DNA of 64,000 nucleotides from an uncultured Butyricimonas sp. Lineage in GTDB: Bacteria > Bacteroidota > Bacteroidia > Bacteroidales > Marinifilaceae. The stretch covers positions 39,792-103,791 of the forward strand of contig CALUMT010000014.1 in the NCBI GenBank assembly GCA_944321845.1. Reading direction: 5' to 3'. How positions within the stretch are numbered: the first letter of the stretch is position 1; each line of letters begins with the position of its first letter. The position numbers were made by a program, and so were the translations under genes. Positions 1 through 8,036 of this stretch are shown here, piece by piece. The notes beneath the pieces were generated by a model. The model saw nothing but the letters and a program-made list of their open reading frames with translations, was not told the origin of the DNA and ran no database searches.

Positions 1-4
1 ACTA

Positions 5-50
5 TTTTGGAAAACTTTTTGAAATGAAATCACGAAAAAGTTTTCCAAAA
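5..50. repeat. Perfect 16-bp inverted repeat upstream of the riboswitch promoter
   Basis: Positions 5-20 and 35-50 are exact reverse complements (TTTTGGAAAACTTTTT and its complement) with a 14-base spacer. The dyad lies about 37 bases upstream of the -7 element of the nrdD promoter. Neither strand has a clear U-tract after the stem. It could be an upstream gene's terminator or a dimeric repressor operator, and the sequence does not decide which. Confidence 0.55.
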
Positions 51-86
51 AGAAAAACTTTTATCACGAGAATCAAAAACAAATCC

Positions 87-94
87 TATATTTG
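87..94 (+). promoter_or_regulatory. Bacteroidetes -7 element for the riboswitch-nrdDG transcript
   Basis: TATATTTG matches the TAnnTTTG consensus of Bacteroidetes primary-sigma promoters. It places the transcript start near 100, directly before the riboswitch. No good -33 TTTG is visible. Confidence 0.65.
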
Positions 95-97
95 CAT

Positions 98-320
98 CGG
101 TTTTGGTTCCTTTCGAGGAAGGATTAAAAGGGAATCAGGTGAGAATCCTGAACAGTCCCGCTGCTGTAAGTCCTGAAGGATGATTTAAACCACATGCCAC
201 TGTTTTCACGGGAAGGCGTTTAAATCGAGGACAAGTCAGAAGACCTGCCAAGGCCGAAAGGTTTCAGAGGCTTTCGAGGAAAAAGCCGGGAACACGACAG
301 GTCACGCCAGTTATCTCCCG
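98..320 (+). ncRNA. Cobalamin (B12) riboswitch leader
   Basis: The leader contains the family landmarks in order: a GGGAATC segment and the GCTGCTGTAAG-type core around 159-170, a GCCACTG element at 196-202, and the B12 box AGTCAGAAGACCTGCC at 234-249. The region after the box holds a small GGCTTT/AAAGCC hairpin (269-287). A CAGGTC at 298-303 could pair with GACCTG of the box (242-247), a plausible switching interaction. It sits directly upstream of nrdD, so B12 is expected to repress the B12-independent reductase. The 3' boundary is approximate. Confidence 0.92.
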
Positions 321-391
321 CCATATTATCGACAGCCGTCCCGAAACCGGGGTTTAGTGAATTTACGCGATAGTAACAAAAGAAAAGTGAT

Positions 392-2599
392 ATGATTCAG
401 ACAGTGGTAAAAAGAGACGGCCGGGTTGTCGGCTTCAACGGAGAGAAAATCATAGCGGCCATCCGCCGGGCAATGCTGCACACGGAGCGCGGCGAGGACA
501 TGGAACTGGCTTCCGCGATTGCCGACCGCATCGCCTACCGGGGTGCGGCACAAATGACCGTGGAGGAAATCCAGGACAACGTGGAAATGGAACTCATGAA
601 AAGCCGGCGGAAGGATGTAGCCCAGCTCTACATCACGTACCGGAATCAACGGAGTATCGCCCGCAAGGCAAAGACAAAGGATATTTTCCTGGAAATCATC
701 GAGACAAAAGCCAATGACATCACCCGGGAGAACGCGAACATGAACGCGGATACCCCCGCGGGAATGATGATGAAGTTTTCCAGCGAAACGACAAAACCCT
801 TCGTCGACGACTACCTGCTGAACGAGGAAGTGAGACAGGCCATACACCAGGGGTACCTGCACATTCACGACAAGGACTATTACCCCACGAAGAGCCTCAC
901 CTGCGTGCAGCACCCGCTGGACAAGATACTGGAGAAGGGATTCTTCGCGGGACACGGGGAATCGCGGCCAGCAAAACGTATCGAGACGGCCAGCATCCTG
1001 GGGTGTATTTCCCTGGAAACCGCCCAGAACGAGATGCACGGCGGGCAAGCCATCCCGGCTTTCGATTTCTACCTGGCCCCCTACGTGCGTTCCAGCTTCG
1101 TGGAGGAAATCAAGGTCCTGGAAGAACTGCAGGGCGAGGACTACAGCCGGCTTTACAACACGGAAATCCAGGATTACCTGCAACGCGAACTGACCGGACT
1201 GACGGGAGAACAACGCGTGCTGCAACATGCCGTGAACCGCACGGTGAACCGCGTACACCAGTCCATGGAAGCCTTCATCCACAACATGAACACGATTCAC
1301 AGCCGGGGTGGCAACCAGGTGGTGTTCAGTTCCATCAATTACGGTACGGACACCTCTCCCGAGGGACGTTGCGTGATCCGCGAGCTGTTGCGCTCCACGT
1401 ACCGGGGCGTGGGCAACGGGACGACTGCCATCTTCCCCATCCAGATATGGAAGAAGAAAAGAGGGGTGAATTATCTCCCGGGCGACCCGAATTACGACCT
1501 GTATGAACTGGCCTGCAAGGTGTCCGCCCGCCGCTTCTTCCCCAATTTCATCAACCTGGACGCCACGTTCAACCGGCACGAACTATGGAGAGCGGATGAC
1601 CCGAAGCGCTTCCGTTACGAAACGGCCACGATGGGATGCCGCACCCGGGTATTCGAGAACAGATTCGGGGAAAAGACCTCCATCGGCCGGGGCAATCTCT
1701 CGTTCTCCACGATAAACATTGTCCGGCTGGCCATCGAGTGCATGGAAATCAAAGACCGGGACAGCCGGGTGGAGGCATTCTTCTCGAAACTGGACGAGAT
1801 GCTCGACCTGACGGCGTTGCAATTGCACCAGCGTCTGGAATTCCAGCAAACGGCCCGGGCGAAGCAATTCCCACTGCTCATGTCCTCCCTGTGGCTGGGA
1901 TGCGAGCGGCTGAAAGCGGAAGACACGATAGAACCGGTCATCAACCAGGGTACGCTGGGTATCGGCTTTATCGGGTTGGCCGAGTGTCTGGTGGCCTTGA
2001 CGGGGAAACATCACGGGGAAGACGAGCAATCCCAGGCGCTGGGGCTGCGCATCGTGGGCCACATCAGGGACAAGGCCAACGAGTACTCGGAAAAATACCA
2101 GCACAATTACAGCGTCCTGGCCACGCCGGCAGAGGGACTTGCCGGGAAATTCACGGCGAAAGACAGGAAAAGTTTCGGTATCCTGCCGGGAATCACGGAC
2201 CGGGAATACTACACGAACTCGAACCACGTGCCCGTGTACTATAAATGCAGCGCCAATCATAAGGCCAGAATCGAAGCCCCCTATCACGACCTGACACGGG
2301 GCGGACATATATTCTACGTTGAAATAGACGGGGATGCGACCCATAACCCGGCTTCCATCATGGGGGTTGTCGACATGATGGATCGATACAACATGGGATA
2401 CTGTTCCGTGAACCACAACCGGAACCGCTGCATGGAGTGCGGGTTCGAGGATGCCTCGGAACACCTGGAACGCTGCCCAAGGTGCGGGAGCACGCACATC
2501 GACCGCCTGCAAAGAATCACCGGCTACCTTGTCGGCACGACAGACCGATGGAATCACGCGAAACTGGCAGAACTAAACGACCGGGTAAGACATGACTGA
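392..2599 (+). CDS. nrdD: Anaerobic (class III) ribonucleoside-triphosphate reductase
   Basis: A 735-residue glycyl-radical enzyme that reduces ribonucleoside triphosphates to deoxy forms without oxygen. An ATP-cone allosteric domain occupies roughly residues 1-90 (starting MIQTVVKRDG). The long catalytic barrel follows. A C-terminal zinc site uses C680, C683, C695 and C698, and the radical loop is RITGYL with the radical glycine at about G711. The family does not use B12, which explains the cobalamin riboswitch upstream: cells with B12 can use a B12-dependent reductase instead. Its stop overlaps the start of the nrdG activase by 8 bases. Confidence 0.97.
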   Translation: MIQTVVKRDGRVVGFNGEKIIAAIRRAMLHTERGEDMELASAIADRIAYRGAAQMTVEEIQDNVEMELMKSRRKDVAQLYITYRNQRSIARKAKTKDIFLEIIETKANDITRENANMNADTPAGMMMKFSSETTKPFVDDYLLNEEVRQAIHQGYLHIHDKDYYPTKSLTCVQHPLDKILEKGFFAGHGESRPAKRIETASILGCISLETAQNEMHGGQAIPAFDFYLAPYVRSSFVEEIKVLEELQGEDYSRLYNTEIQDYLQRELTGLTGEQRVLQHAVNRTVNRVHQSMEAFIHNMNTIHSRGGNQVVFSSINYGTDTSPEGRCVIRELLRSTYRGVGNGTTAIFPIQIWKKKRGVNYLPGDPNYDLYELACKVSARRFFPNFINLDATFNRHELWRADDPKRFRYETATMGCRTRVFENRFGEKTSIGRGNLSFSTINIVRLAIECMEIKDRDSRVEAFFSKLDEMLDLTALQLHQRLEFQQTARAKQFPLLMSSLWLGCERLKAEDTIEPVINQGTLGIGFIGLAECLVALTGKHHGEDEQSQALGLRIVGHIRDKANEYSEKYQHNYSVLATPAEGLAGKFTAKDRKSFGILPGITDREYYTNSNHVPVYYKCSANHKARIEAPYHDLTRGGHIFYVEIDGDATHNPASIMGVVDMMDRYNMGYCSVNHNRNRCMECGFEDASEHLERCPRCGSTHIDRLQRITGYLVGTTDRWNHAKLAELNDRVRHD

Positions 2600-3101
2600 T
2601 ACGCTTTCATTATTGGACATCATAGAGGACACCGTCGTGGACGGCCCCGGATTCCGGGTTTCCGTCTACGCGGCGGGATGCAGCCACCACTGCCCGGGAT
2701 GCCACAACCCGCAATCGTGGAACCCGAGCAACGGACATCCCGTGGCCGTAGAGGATATCGTGGCGAAAATCGCCGACAATCCATTTGCCAACGTGACCTT
2801 CAGCGGAGGGGACCCGCTATTCCAGGTGGAAGGGTTCACCCGGCTGGCCCAACGCCTGAAGGAAACCGCCGGCAAGAATATCTGGTGCTACACCGGTTTC
2901 CGCTACGAGGAGATTCTCGCCTCGAACCGGCTATCACGCATCCTGCCTTATATTGACGTGTTGGTTGACGGTCGGTTCGACCCATCCCGGAAACAGGAAG
3001 GCCTGCTTTTCCGGGGAAGTTCCAACCAGCGGCTGGTGGATGTGCCCGCTTCCCTCCGCTCGGGCAAGGTGATTCCCTGGGAATACAATCCTTACCCGTA
3101 G
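2592..3101 (+). CDS. nrdG: Anaerobic ribonucleotide reductase activating protein
   Basis: A 169-residue radical-SAM activase that installs the glycyl radical on NrdD using S-adenosylmethionine and a [4Fe-4S] cluster. The cluster motif CxxxCxxC is visible as CSHHCPGC at C30, C34 and C37, followed by the glycine-rich SAM segment FSGGDPLFQ. The length fits NrdG, which has only the minimal radical-SAM core. The start overlaps the end of nrdD by 8 bases, so the two are co-transcribed and probably translationally coupled under the B12 riboswitch. Confidence 0.96.
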   Translation: MTDTLSLLDIIEDTVVDGPGFRVSVYAAGCSHHCPGCHNPQSWNPSNGHPVAVEDIVAKIADNPFANVTFSGGDPLFQVEGFTRLAQRLKETAGKNIWCYTGFRYEEILASNRLSRILPYIDVLVDGRFDPSRKQEGLLFRGSSNQRLVDVPASLRSGKVIPWEYNPYP

Positions 3102-3125
3102 GAAACCGCCCCTCCCGAAGACCAT

Positions 3126-3158
3126 GTTTTGCCCGAAACTTTTTATTTCGGGCAAAAC
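3126..3158 (+). terminator. Hairpin after nrdG
   Basis: GTTTTGCCCGAAA (3126-3138) pairs perfectly with TTTCGGGCAAAAC (3146-3158) around a 7-base loop. It lies between nrdG and the next gene. There is no long U-tract after it, so termination could be weak or partial. Confidence 0.6.
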
Positions 3159-3180
3159 GTGTTTTGTCTGAATAAATTCC

Positions 3181-3188
3181 TACATTTG
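3181..3188 (+). promoter_or_regulatory. -7 element for the AlaX-like gene
   Basis: TACATTTG matches TAnnTTTG, 24 bases before the ATG at 3212 and just after the nrdG hairpin. This gives the gene its own promoter. Confidence 0.5.
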
Positions 3189-3211
3189 ACGGGAATCAAA
3201 CAGAACAGAAC

Positions 3212-3682
3212 ATGACGGAAGAAATACAACTGAACGAACACAATAAGCAGGAATACCCACCCATGCACACGACGGAACACATCCTGAACCAGACGATGGT
3301 GAGGATGTTTGGGTGCGAACGGTCGAGAAACACCCACATCGAGCGGAAGAAATCGAAATGTGACTACCGCCTGGCCACGGCTCCGACAGCCGAACAGGTG
3401 GCCGAGATAGAACGGCGGGTGAACGAGGTGATTGACCGCCACCTGGAGGTGACGACGGAGTTCGTGACCCGGGATAACGTGCCGGAAGAGGTGGATTTGG
3501 GCAAACTGCCGGAAGACGCCAGCGAGACGCTGAGACTAGTACGCGTGGGGGATCACGACACCTGTGCCTGCATCGGCGCCCACGTGGGAAACACGCGGGA
3601 AATCGGGCATTTCAAAATCATCAGCTCGGATTATGCCGACGGGAAATGGCGGGTTCGTTTTAAACTAGAAAACCGCGAATAA
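3212..3682 (+). CDS. AlaX-like alanyl-tRNA trans-editing protein
   Basis: A 156-residue stand-alone tRNA second-additional (SAD) domain. The two halves of the zinc/editing site are visible: HTTEH (H19, H23; HxxxH) near the N-terminus and CIGAH (CxxxH) near residue 120, as in the editing domains of alanyl- and threonyl-tRNA synthetases and of free AlaX proteins. Such proteins hydrolyse mischarged Ser- or Gly-tRNA(Ala). It lacks the N-terminal glycine-rich extension of long AlaX forms, so it is the short type. The exact tRNA substrate cannot be read from sequence. It is flanked by a terminator-like hairpin upstream and pta downstream. Confidence 0.8.
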   Translation: MTEEIQLNEHNKQEYPPMHTTEHILNQTMVRMFGCERSRNTHIERKKSKCDYRLATAPTAEQVAEIERRVNEVIDRHLEVTTEFVTRDNVPEEVDLGKLPEDASETLRLVRVGDHDTCACIGAHVGNTREIGHFKIISSDYADGKWRVRFKLENRE

Positions 3683-3769
3683 GGGCATTTTGCCATGTCT
3701 GGATTGCAGAATATGAAAAATAACGCAAACATTAGATTGCAAAATGGCTAGTTTGTGGATTATTTATTT

Positions 3770-3777
3770 TACATTCG
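3770..3777 (+). promoter_or_regulatory. -7 element for pta-ackA
   Basis: TACATTCG, a one-base variant of TAnnTTTG, lies 44 bases before the pta ATG. The same TTCG variant recurs before lemA and the SUI1 gene in this window. Confidence 0.45.
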
Positions 3778-3820
3778 CGCTAACGATTGAGACAAAACAA
3801 AACATAATATACAAGGAATC

Positions 3821-4828
3821 ATGAATCTTCTGGAACAAATTAAAGAAAATGCCAAGAAAGACGCCAAAAGAATCGTTTTGGCGGAAGGTACCGAGGAACG
3901 GACGCTGAAAGCTGCCGACATTATCCTGCAAGAAGGTATAGCTCAAATCATTTTGCTGGGGTATCCCGCTGAAATCGAAAGTCTGGCCGCCAAATTCGAA
4001 CTGAAACATATCGGGAAGGCCACGATCGTAGACCCGGAGAACCATCCCAAGAAAGAAGCATACGCCGATTTGCTGGTGAAACTCCGCGAGAAAAAAGGTA
4101 TGACGAAAGAACAAGCCATGAAGCTTGTCGTGGATCCGCTTTACCTGGCCACGTTGATGATCAAGAGCGGGGATGCCGACGGGGAAGTTGCCGGAGCCAA
4201 GAACGCCACGGGAGACGTGCTGCGTCCTGCCTTGCAGATCGTGAAGACATTGCCGGGAATGTCTGTTGTTTCAGGAGCATTCCTGTTATTGACCGACAAG
4301 CCGGAATACGGGGAAAAGGGGCTGATCGTGTGTGCCGACTGCGCCGTGTTGCCTAACCCGACCGCCGAGGAACTGGCACAAATCGCCGTGGCCACGGCCG
4401 GAACGGCACGGGCTATCGCCAAAATCGAACCGAGAGTGGCCATGTTGAGCTTCTCCACGAAGGGTTCTGCCAAGAACGAGCTGGTAGACAAAGTAGTTAA
4501 AGCCACGGAACTGGCCAAGCAGATGGCTCCGGACGTGATGATCGACGGGGAAATGCAGGCTGACGCCGCGTTGGTAGCCTCCGTGGGTGCCAGCAAAGCA
4601 CCGGGAAGTCACGTTGCCGGAAAAGCAAACGTATTGATATTCCCGAGCCTGGAAGTGGGAAATATCAGCTACAAGCTGGTACAACGTATCGCCGGAATCG
4701 AAGCCATCGGCCCGGTACTGCAAGGTATGGCCGCCCCGATCAACGACCTTTCAAGAGGATGTTCCGTGAGCGATATCGTGAATCTGGTGGCTATCACGGT
4801 AAATCAAGCACAAGCTGCAAGCAAATAA
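3821..4828 (+). CDS. pta: Phosphate acetyltransferase
   Basis: A 335-residue single-domain phosphotransacetylase that interconverts acetyl-CoA and acetyl phosphate. The length matches the short bacterial Pta without the N-terminal DRTGG/AAA extension. Characteristic segments include IVLAEGTEERTL near the N-terminus and DGEMQADAAL near residue 240. ackA begins 28 bases downstream, giving the standard acetate-forming, ATP-yielding pair of an anaerobic fermenter. Confidence 0.96.
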   Translation: MNLLEQIKENAKKDAKRIVLAEGTEERTLKAADIILQEGIAQIILLGYPAEIESLAAKFELKHIGKATIVDPENHPKKEAYADLLVKLREKKGMTKEQAMKLVVDPLYLATLMIKSGDADGEVAGAKNATGDVLRPALQIVKTLPGMSVVSGAFLLLTDKPEYGEKGLIVCADCAVLPNPTAEELAQIAVATAGTARAIAKIEPRVAMLSFSTKGSAKNELVDKVVKATELAKQMAPDVMIDGEMQADAALVASVGASKAPGSHVAGKANVLIFPSLEVGNISYKLVQRIAGIEAIGPVLQGMAAPINDLSRGCSVSDIVNLVAITVNQAQAASK

Positions 4829-4856
4829 ATATTAAAACACTAAAAATACACGTACG

Positions 4857-6056
4857 ATGAATATTCTGGTTTTGAATTGCGGTAGTTCATCTATCAAATA
4901 TCAGTTATTGGACATGAAGGCTGAACCCACGTTGCTGGCAAAGGGTTTAGTGGAAAAAATCGGTCTGCCCGTGGGTAACTTCACGCACAAGCCGACAGGA
5001 AAGGACAATTACACGGTTGCCGAACCCATTCCGGATCACACGGCAGGCATCGACTTGATTTTGAAAGCCCTGGTAAACGAAAAACACGGGGTAATTTCAG
5101 CCCTGACGGAAATCAAGGCCGTGGGACACCGCGTGGCTCACGGGGGCGAGTATTTCGCCAAGAGCGTGCTCGTGGATGAGGATGCCAAGAAGAAAATCGC
5201 CGCCTGCTGCGAATTGGCCCCGTTACATAACCCGGCCAACCTGAAAGGTATCGAGACGATGGAAAAACTGCTGCCGGGTGTACCCCAGGTTGCCGTATTC
5301 GACACATCTTTCCACCAGACCCTGCCGAAAGAAGCTTTCATGTATGCCCTCCCCTACAAGTACTACGAGGATTACCGTGTCCGCCGTTACGGATTCCACG
5401 GAACTTCGCATAAATTCGTGGCCGAGAAAGCCTGCCGCCTGTTGGGCTGGAATATCGAGGAAAAGAAAATCATCACCTGCCACCTGGGTAACGGTTCCTC
5501 CATCACGGCCATCAACAAGGGCAAGTCGGTTGACACCTCCATGGGATTCACCCCGAATGCCGGTGTTATCATGGGAACCCGGACGGGAGATATCGACCTG
5601 GGAGCATTATTGTACGTGTGCGAGAAAGAAGGATTGAACACGGATCAAGCCAATAAACTGATCAACAAGCAATCCGGTTTACAGGGAATTTCTGGTATTT
5701 CATCAGACTGCCGCGACCTGCAGGCTGCTGCCAAGGAAGGTAATGAACGTGCCCGTTTGGCCTTGGATATGCTGGCTTATGACGTGAAGAAATTCGTGGG
5801 TAGCTATGCCGCCGTGTTGAACGGAGTGGATTTGATTGTTTTCACCGGAGGTATCGGGGAGAACGATGATGAGGTACGGGAACAGGTATGCCGCAACATG
5901 GAATACATGGGTATCCGCTTCAATGCCGAAGTCAACAAGGGATTGAGAGGAAAAGACCAAATATTGTCCACCCCGGATTCCAAGGTAACCGTGATGAGTA
6001 TCACCACGGACGAGGAACTGGTTATTGCCACGGACACGATGAACTTGACGAAATAA
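4857..6056 (+). CDS. ackA: Acetate kinase
   Basis: A 399-residue ASKHA-fold kinase that makes ATP and acetate from acetyl phosphate. It opens with the family signature LVLNCGSSSIKYQL, carries the second signature YGFHGTSHKFVA near residue 180, and has the ATP-site segments GNGSSITA and FTGGIGEND. The length is typical. It is cotranscribed with pta and followed by a strong intrinsic terminator. Confidence 0.97.
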   Translation: MNILVLNCGSSSIKYQLLDMKAEPTLLAKGLVEKIGLPVGNFTHKPTGKDNYTVAEPIPDHTAGIDLILKALVNEKHGVISALTEIKAVGHRVAHGGEYFAKSVLVDEDAKKKIAACCELAPLHNPANLKGIETMEKLLPGVPQVAVFDTSFHQTLPKEAFMYALPYKYYEDYRVRRYGFHGTSHKFVAEKACRLLGWNIEEKKIITCHLGNGSSITAINKGKSVDTSMGFTPNAGVIMGTRTGDIDLGALLYVCEKEGLNTDQANKLINKQSGLQGISGISSDCRDLQAAAKEGNERARLALDMLAYDVKKFVGSYAAVLNGVDLIVFTGGIGENDDEVREQVCRNMEYMGIRFNAEVNKGLRGKDQILSTPDSKVTVMSITTDEELVIATDTMNLTK

Positions 6057-6082
6057 TAAAATTATATCCATTTTGGATAGCT

Positions 6083-6123
6083 AAAAATGGAATTATCCCC
6101 CGGGGTAGTTCCATTTTTCTTTT
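6083..6123 (+). terminator. Intrinsic terminator after ackA
   Basis: AAAAATGGAA at 6083-6092 pairs with TTCCATTTTT at 6109-6118, and the inner part continues through CCCC/GGGG. A U-rich tail follows. It ends the pta-ackA transcript. Confidence 0.85.
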
Positions 6124-6130
6124 ATATTCG
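6123..6130 (+). promoter_or_regulatory. -7 element for the lemA cluster
   Basis: TATATTCG directly follows the ackA terminator, 31 bases before the chosen lemA start. This supports that start over a longer in-frame ORF that begins inside ackA. Confidence 0.5.
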
Positions 6131-6160
6131 CGGAGAGAATTAATTTTAAACAAGAAAGAC

Positions 6161-6751
6161 ATGAAAAAGAGTTATATCGTAATTGGAGTGATTATTGTTA
6201 TCGTGTTAGGTATTTTCCTGTGGTTCAAGGGAAGCTACAACCAGATGGTGGGACGCAGTGAAGCCGTTTCGGCCCAATGGTCCAACGTGGAAAACCAATA
6301 CCAACGCCGGGCAGACCTTATCCCGAACCTGGTGAACACAGTGAAGGGTTACGCTGAACACGAGAAAACAACCTTGGCTGAAGTCGTGGAAGCCCGGGCT
6401 AAGGCCACACAAATGCAGGTGAATTTCGACAACCTGGATGCCCAGACCATTCAGAAATTCAATGCCGTGCAAGGGGAATTGTCCTCTGCCCTCTCCCGCC
6501 TGATGGTGAGCGTGGAAAGATACCCGGATTTGAAGGCTAACGAGAATTTCCGGGATTTGCAGGCTCAACTGGAAGGAACGGAAAACCGTATCGCCGTGGA
6601 GAGACGCAAATTCAACGAGGAAGTGCAGAGCTATAACAAATACATCCGCTTTTTCCCGCAGAATATTGTAGCCGGAATGTTCGGTTTTTCATCAAAACCG
6701 TACTTTGAGGCTGCCGAGGGAACGGAAAAAGCCCCGGAAGTGAAATTCTAA
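6161..6751 (+). CDS. lemA: LemA family membrane protein
   Basis: A 196-residue protein with one N-terminal membrane helix (about residues 4-22, after MKKSYI) and a long helical domain typical of LemA, including the conserved NQYQRRADLIPNLV segment. The open frame extends upstream into ackA. The ATG at 6161 is chosen because it gives the family N-terminus and follows a terminator and promoter. LemA genes in Bacteroidetes are commonly followed by TPM-domain genes, as here. The molecular role is poorly defined; involvement in envelope homeostasis is only suggested by context. Confidence 0.9.
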   Translation: MKKSYIVIGVIIVIVLGIFLWFKGSYNQMVGRSEAVSAQWSNVENQYQRRADLIPNLVNTVKGYAEHEKTTLAEVVEARAKATQMQVNFDNLDAQTIQKFNAVQGELSSALSRLMVSVERYPDLKANENFRDLQAQLEGTENRIAVERRKFNEEVQSYNKYIRFFPQNIVAGMFGFSSKPYFEAAEGTEKAPEVKF

Positions 6752-6765
6752 AAGCACCGTTAAGC

Positions 6766-7200
6766 ATGTCACCGGAAAAGAAATTCACGGAAGAACAGAA
6801 GGCGGCCATGGTGGCGGCCATACAACAGGCCGAGAAAGCCACATCGGGAGAAATCCGGGTGCATATCGAGAACCACTGCAGGAAGAACGTTCTGGACAGG
6901 GCCGCTGACGTGTTCGCCCAACTGAAAATGCACAAGACAGCCGCCCGTAACGGGGTGCTGGTTTACGTGGCTCTCGAGGACCGGAAACTGGCCATCCTGG
7001 GGGATGCCGGCATCAATGCCAAAGTCCCCGCCAATTTCTGGGAAGGCATCAAAATCCGCATGGTGGAACAATTCAAGCAAGGCCTGATCACGGAGGGAAT
7101 TCGCGAAGCCGTCCTGTCGGCCGGGAATGCCCTGAAAACCTATTTTCCCTATCAAACGGATGACAAGAACGAACTTCCCGATGATATTTCATTCAATTAA
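6766..7200 (+). CDS. TPM-domain protein without signal peptide
   Basis: A 144-residue TPM (Psb32-like) domain. The core is recognisable in ATSGEIRVHIENHC near residue 26, in LVYVALEDRKLAILGD around residue 64, and in the later helix with IREAVLSAGNAL. Unlike its downstream neighbour it has no signal peptide and no membrane anchor, so it is probably cytoplasmic or tethered through partners. It starts 14 bases after lemA and ends 12 bases before the second TPM gene, giving a lemA-TPM-TPM operon. The function of the family is unsettled. Confidence 0.85.
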   Translation: MSPEKKFTEEQKAAMVAAIQQAEKATSGEIRVHIENHCRKNVLDRAADVFAQLKMHKTAARNGVLVYVALEDRKLAILGDAGINAKVPANFWEGIKIRMVEQFKQGLITEGIREAVLSAGNALKTYFPYQTDDKNELPDDISFN

Positions 7201-7212
7201 CAGACGAGAAAG

Positions 7213-7980
7213 ATGATAAAACACTTAATATGGCTCGCCCTATTCCTCCCGGGATTGTTCCTGCACAGCATGGGACAAAATATCCCGGAACCCATGAAAC
7301 CCCGGTGTATCGTGAATGATTTCACGAAATTGTTCTCTACCGGACAGCGGGCCGCCCTGGAAAAGAAACTGAGTACGTTCAACAAAAACAGCTCCACGCA
7401 AATTGCCGTGGTAACCATCGCCGACCTGGAAGGATATGACGTGAGCGATTACGCCGCCCGTCTGGGAGAAAAATGGGGTGTCGGTCAGGAAGGAAAAGAC
7501 AACGGTATCGTCATCCTGATCAAACCCAAACAGGGAGGAGAAAAGGGACAGGTGGCCATCTCCGTGGGATACGGCCTGGAAGGGGTGATTCCCGATGCCA
7601 CGGCTTCCCGCATTATCCGGAACGAAATCATTCCCGCTTTCCAGAAGGAAGATTATTACGGGGGAATTGACCGGGCCACGGACGTGCTTATTAATTTGTC
7701 GAAAGGCGAATACACGGCCGACGAGTACGACAAGAAAGGGAATGGAGGAATGGGCATTATCGTGGCCATATTCCTGTTCATCGTGTTGTTCTCCATCATC
7801 TCGAAACGGCGGGGCGACAATGACAGCTACACGCCGGGACACAGCTCCGGAGGTGGATTCTTCTTCTTCCCCATGGGAGGCGGTAGCGGGGGATTCGGTT
7901 CATTCAGCAGCGGAAGCGGCTCTTTCGGGGGATTCGGAGGCGGTGATTTCGGAGGCGGCGGAGCCAGTGGAGACTGGTAA
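7213..7980 (+). CDS. Secreted, membrane-anchored TPM-domain protein
   Basis: A 255-residue protein with a signal peptide (about residues 1-19), a TPM domain (about 30-150, including STQIAVVTIADLEGYDV and the GYGLEGVIPDA loop), a transmembrane helix around 178-196 and a strongly Gly/Ser/Phe-rich tail to the C-terminus. The layout matches YgcG-type proteins found with lemA. The TPM domain is expected in the periplasm and the glycine-rich tail on the other side of the membrane. It is the third gene of the lemA operon. Confidence 0.88.
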   Translation: MIKHLIWLALFLPGLFLHSMGQNIPEPMKPRCIVNDFTKLFSTGQRAALEKKLSTFNKNSSTQIAVVTIADLEGYDVSDYAARLGEKWGVGQEGKDNGIVILIKPKQGGEKGQVAISVGYGLEGVIPDATASRIIRNEIIPAFQKEDYYGGIDRATDVLINLSKGEYTADEYDKKGNGGMGIIVAIFLFIVLFSIISKRRGDNDSYTPGHSSGGGFFFFPMGGGSGGFGSFSSGSGSFGGFGGGDFGGGGASGDW

Positions 7981-8001
7981 TACATTTTCCAAAATATTTC
8001 T

Positions 8002-8009
8002 TATCTTTA
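8002..8009 (+). promoter_or_regulatory. -7 element for the phosphofructokinase gene
   Basis: TATCTTTA is a near match to TAnnTTTG, 28 bases before the ATG. No Shine-Dalgarno sequence precedes the start, as is usual in this phylum. Confidence 0.4.
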
Positions 8010-8036
8010 CAGTACACAAAACCAAAAATCTACACT

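Noticed and set aside
326-1579. 417-codon open frame on the minus strand
   Set aside because: It lies antisense to nrdD, which has full family motifs; the frame has no recognisable domain and is a composition shadow.
6161-6751. Long lemA start inside ackA (5888)
   Set aside because: The extra 91 residues overlap ackA in another frame and cross a strong terminator; the ATG at 6161 gives the proper LemA N-terminus.
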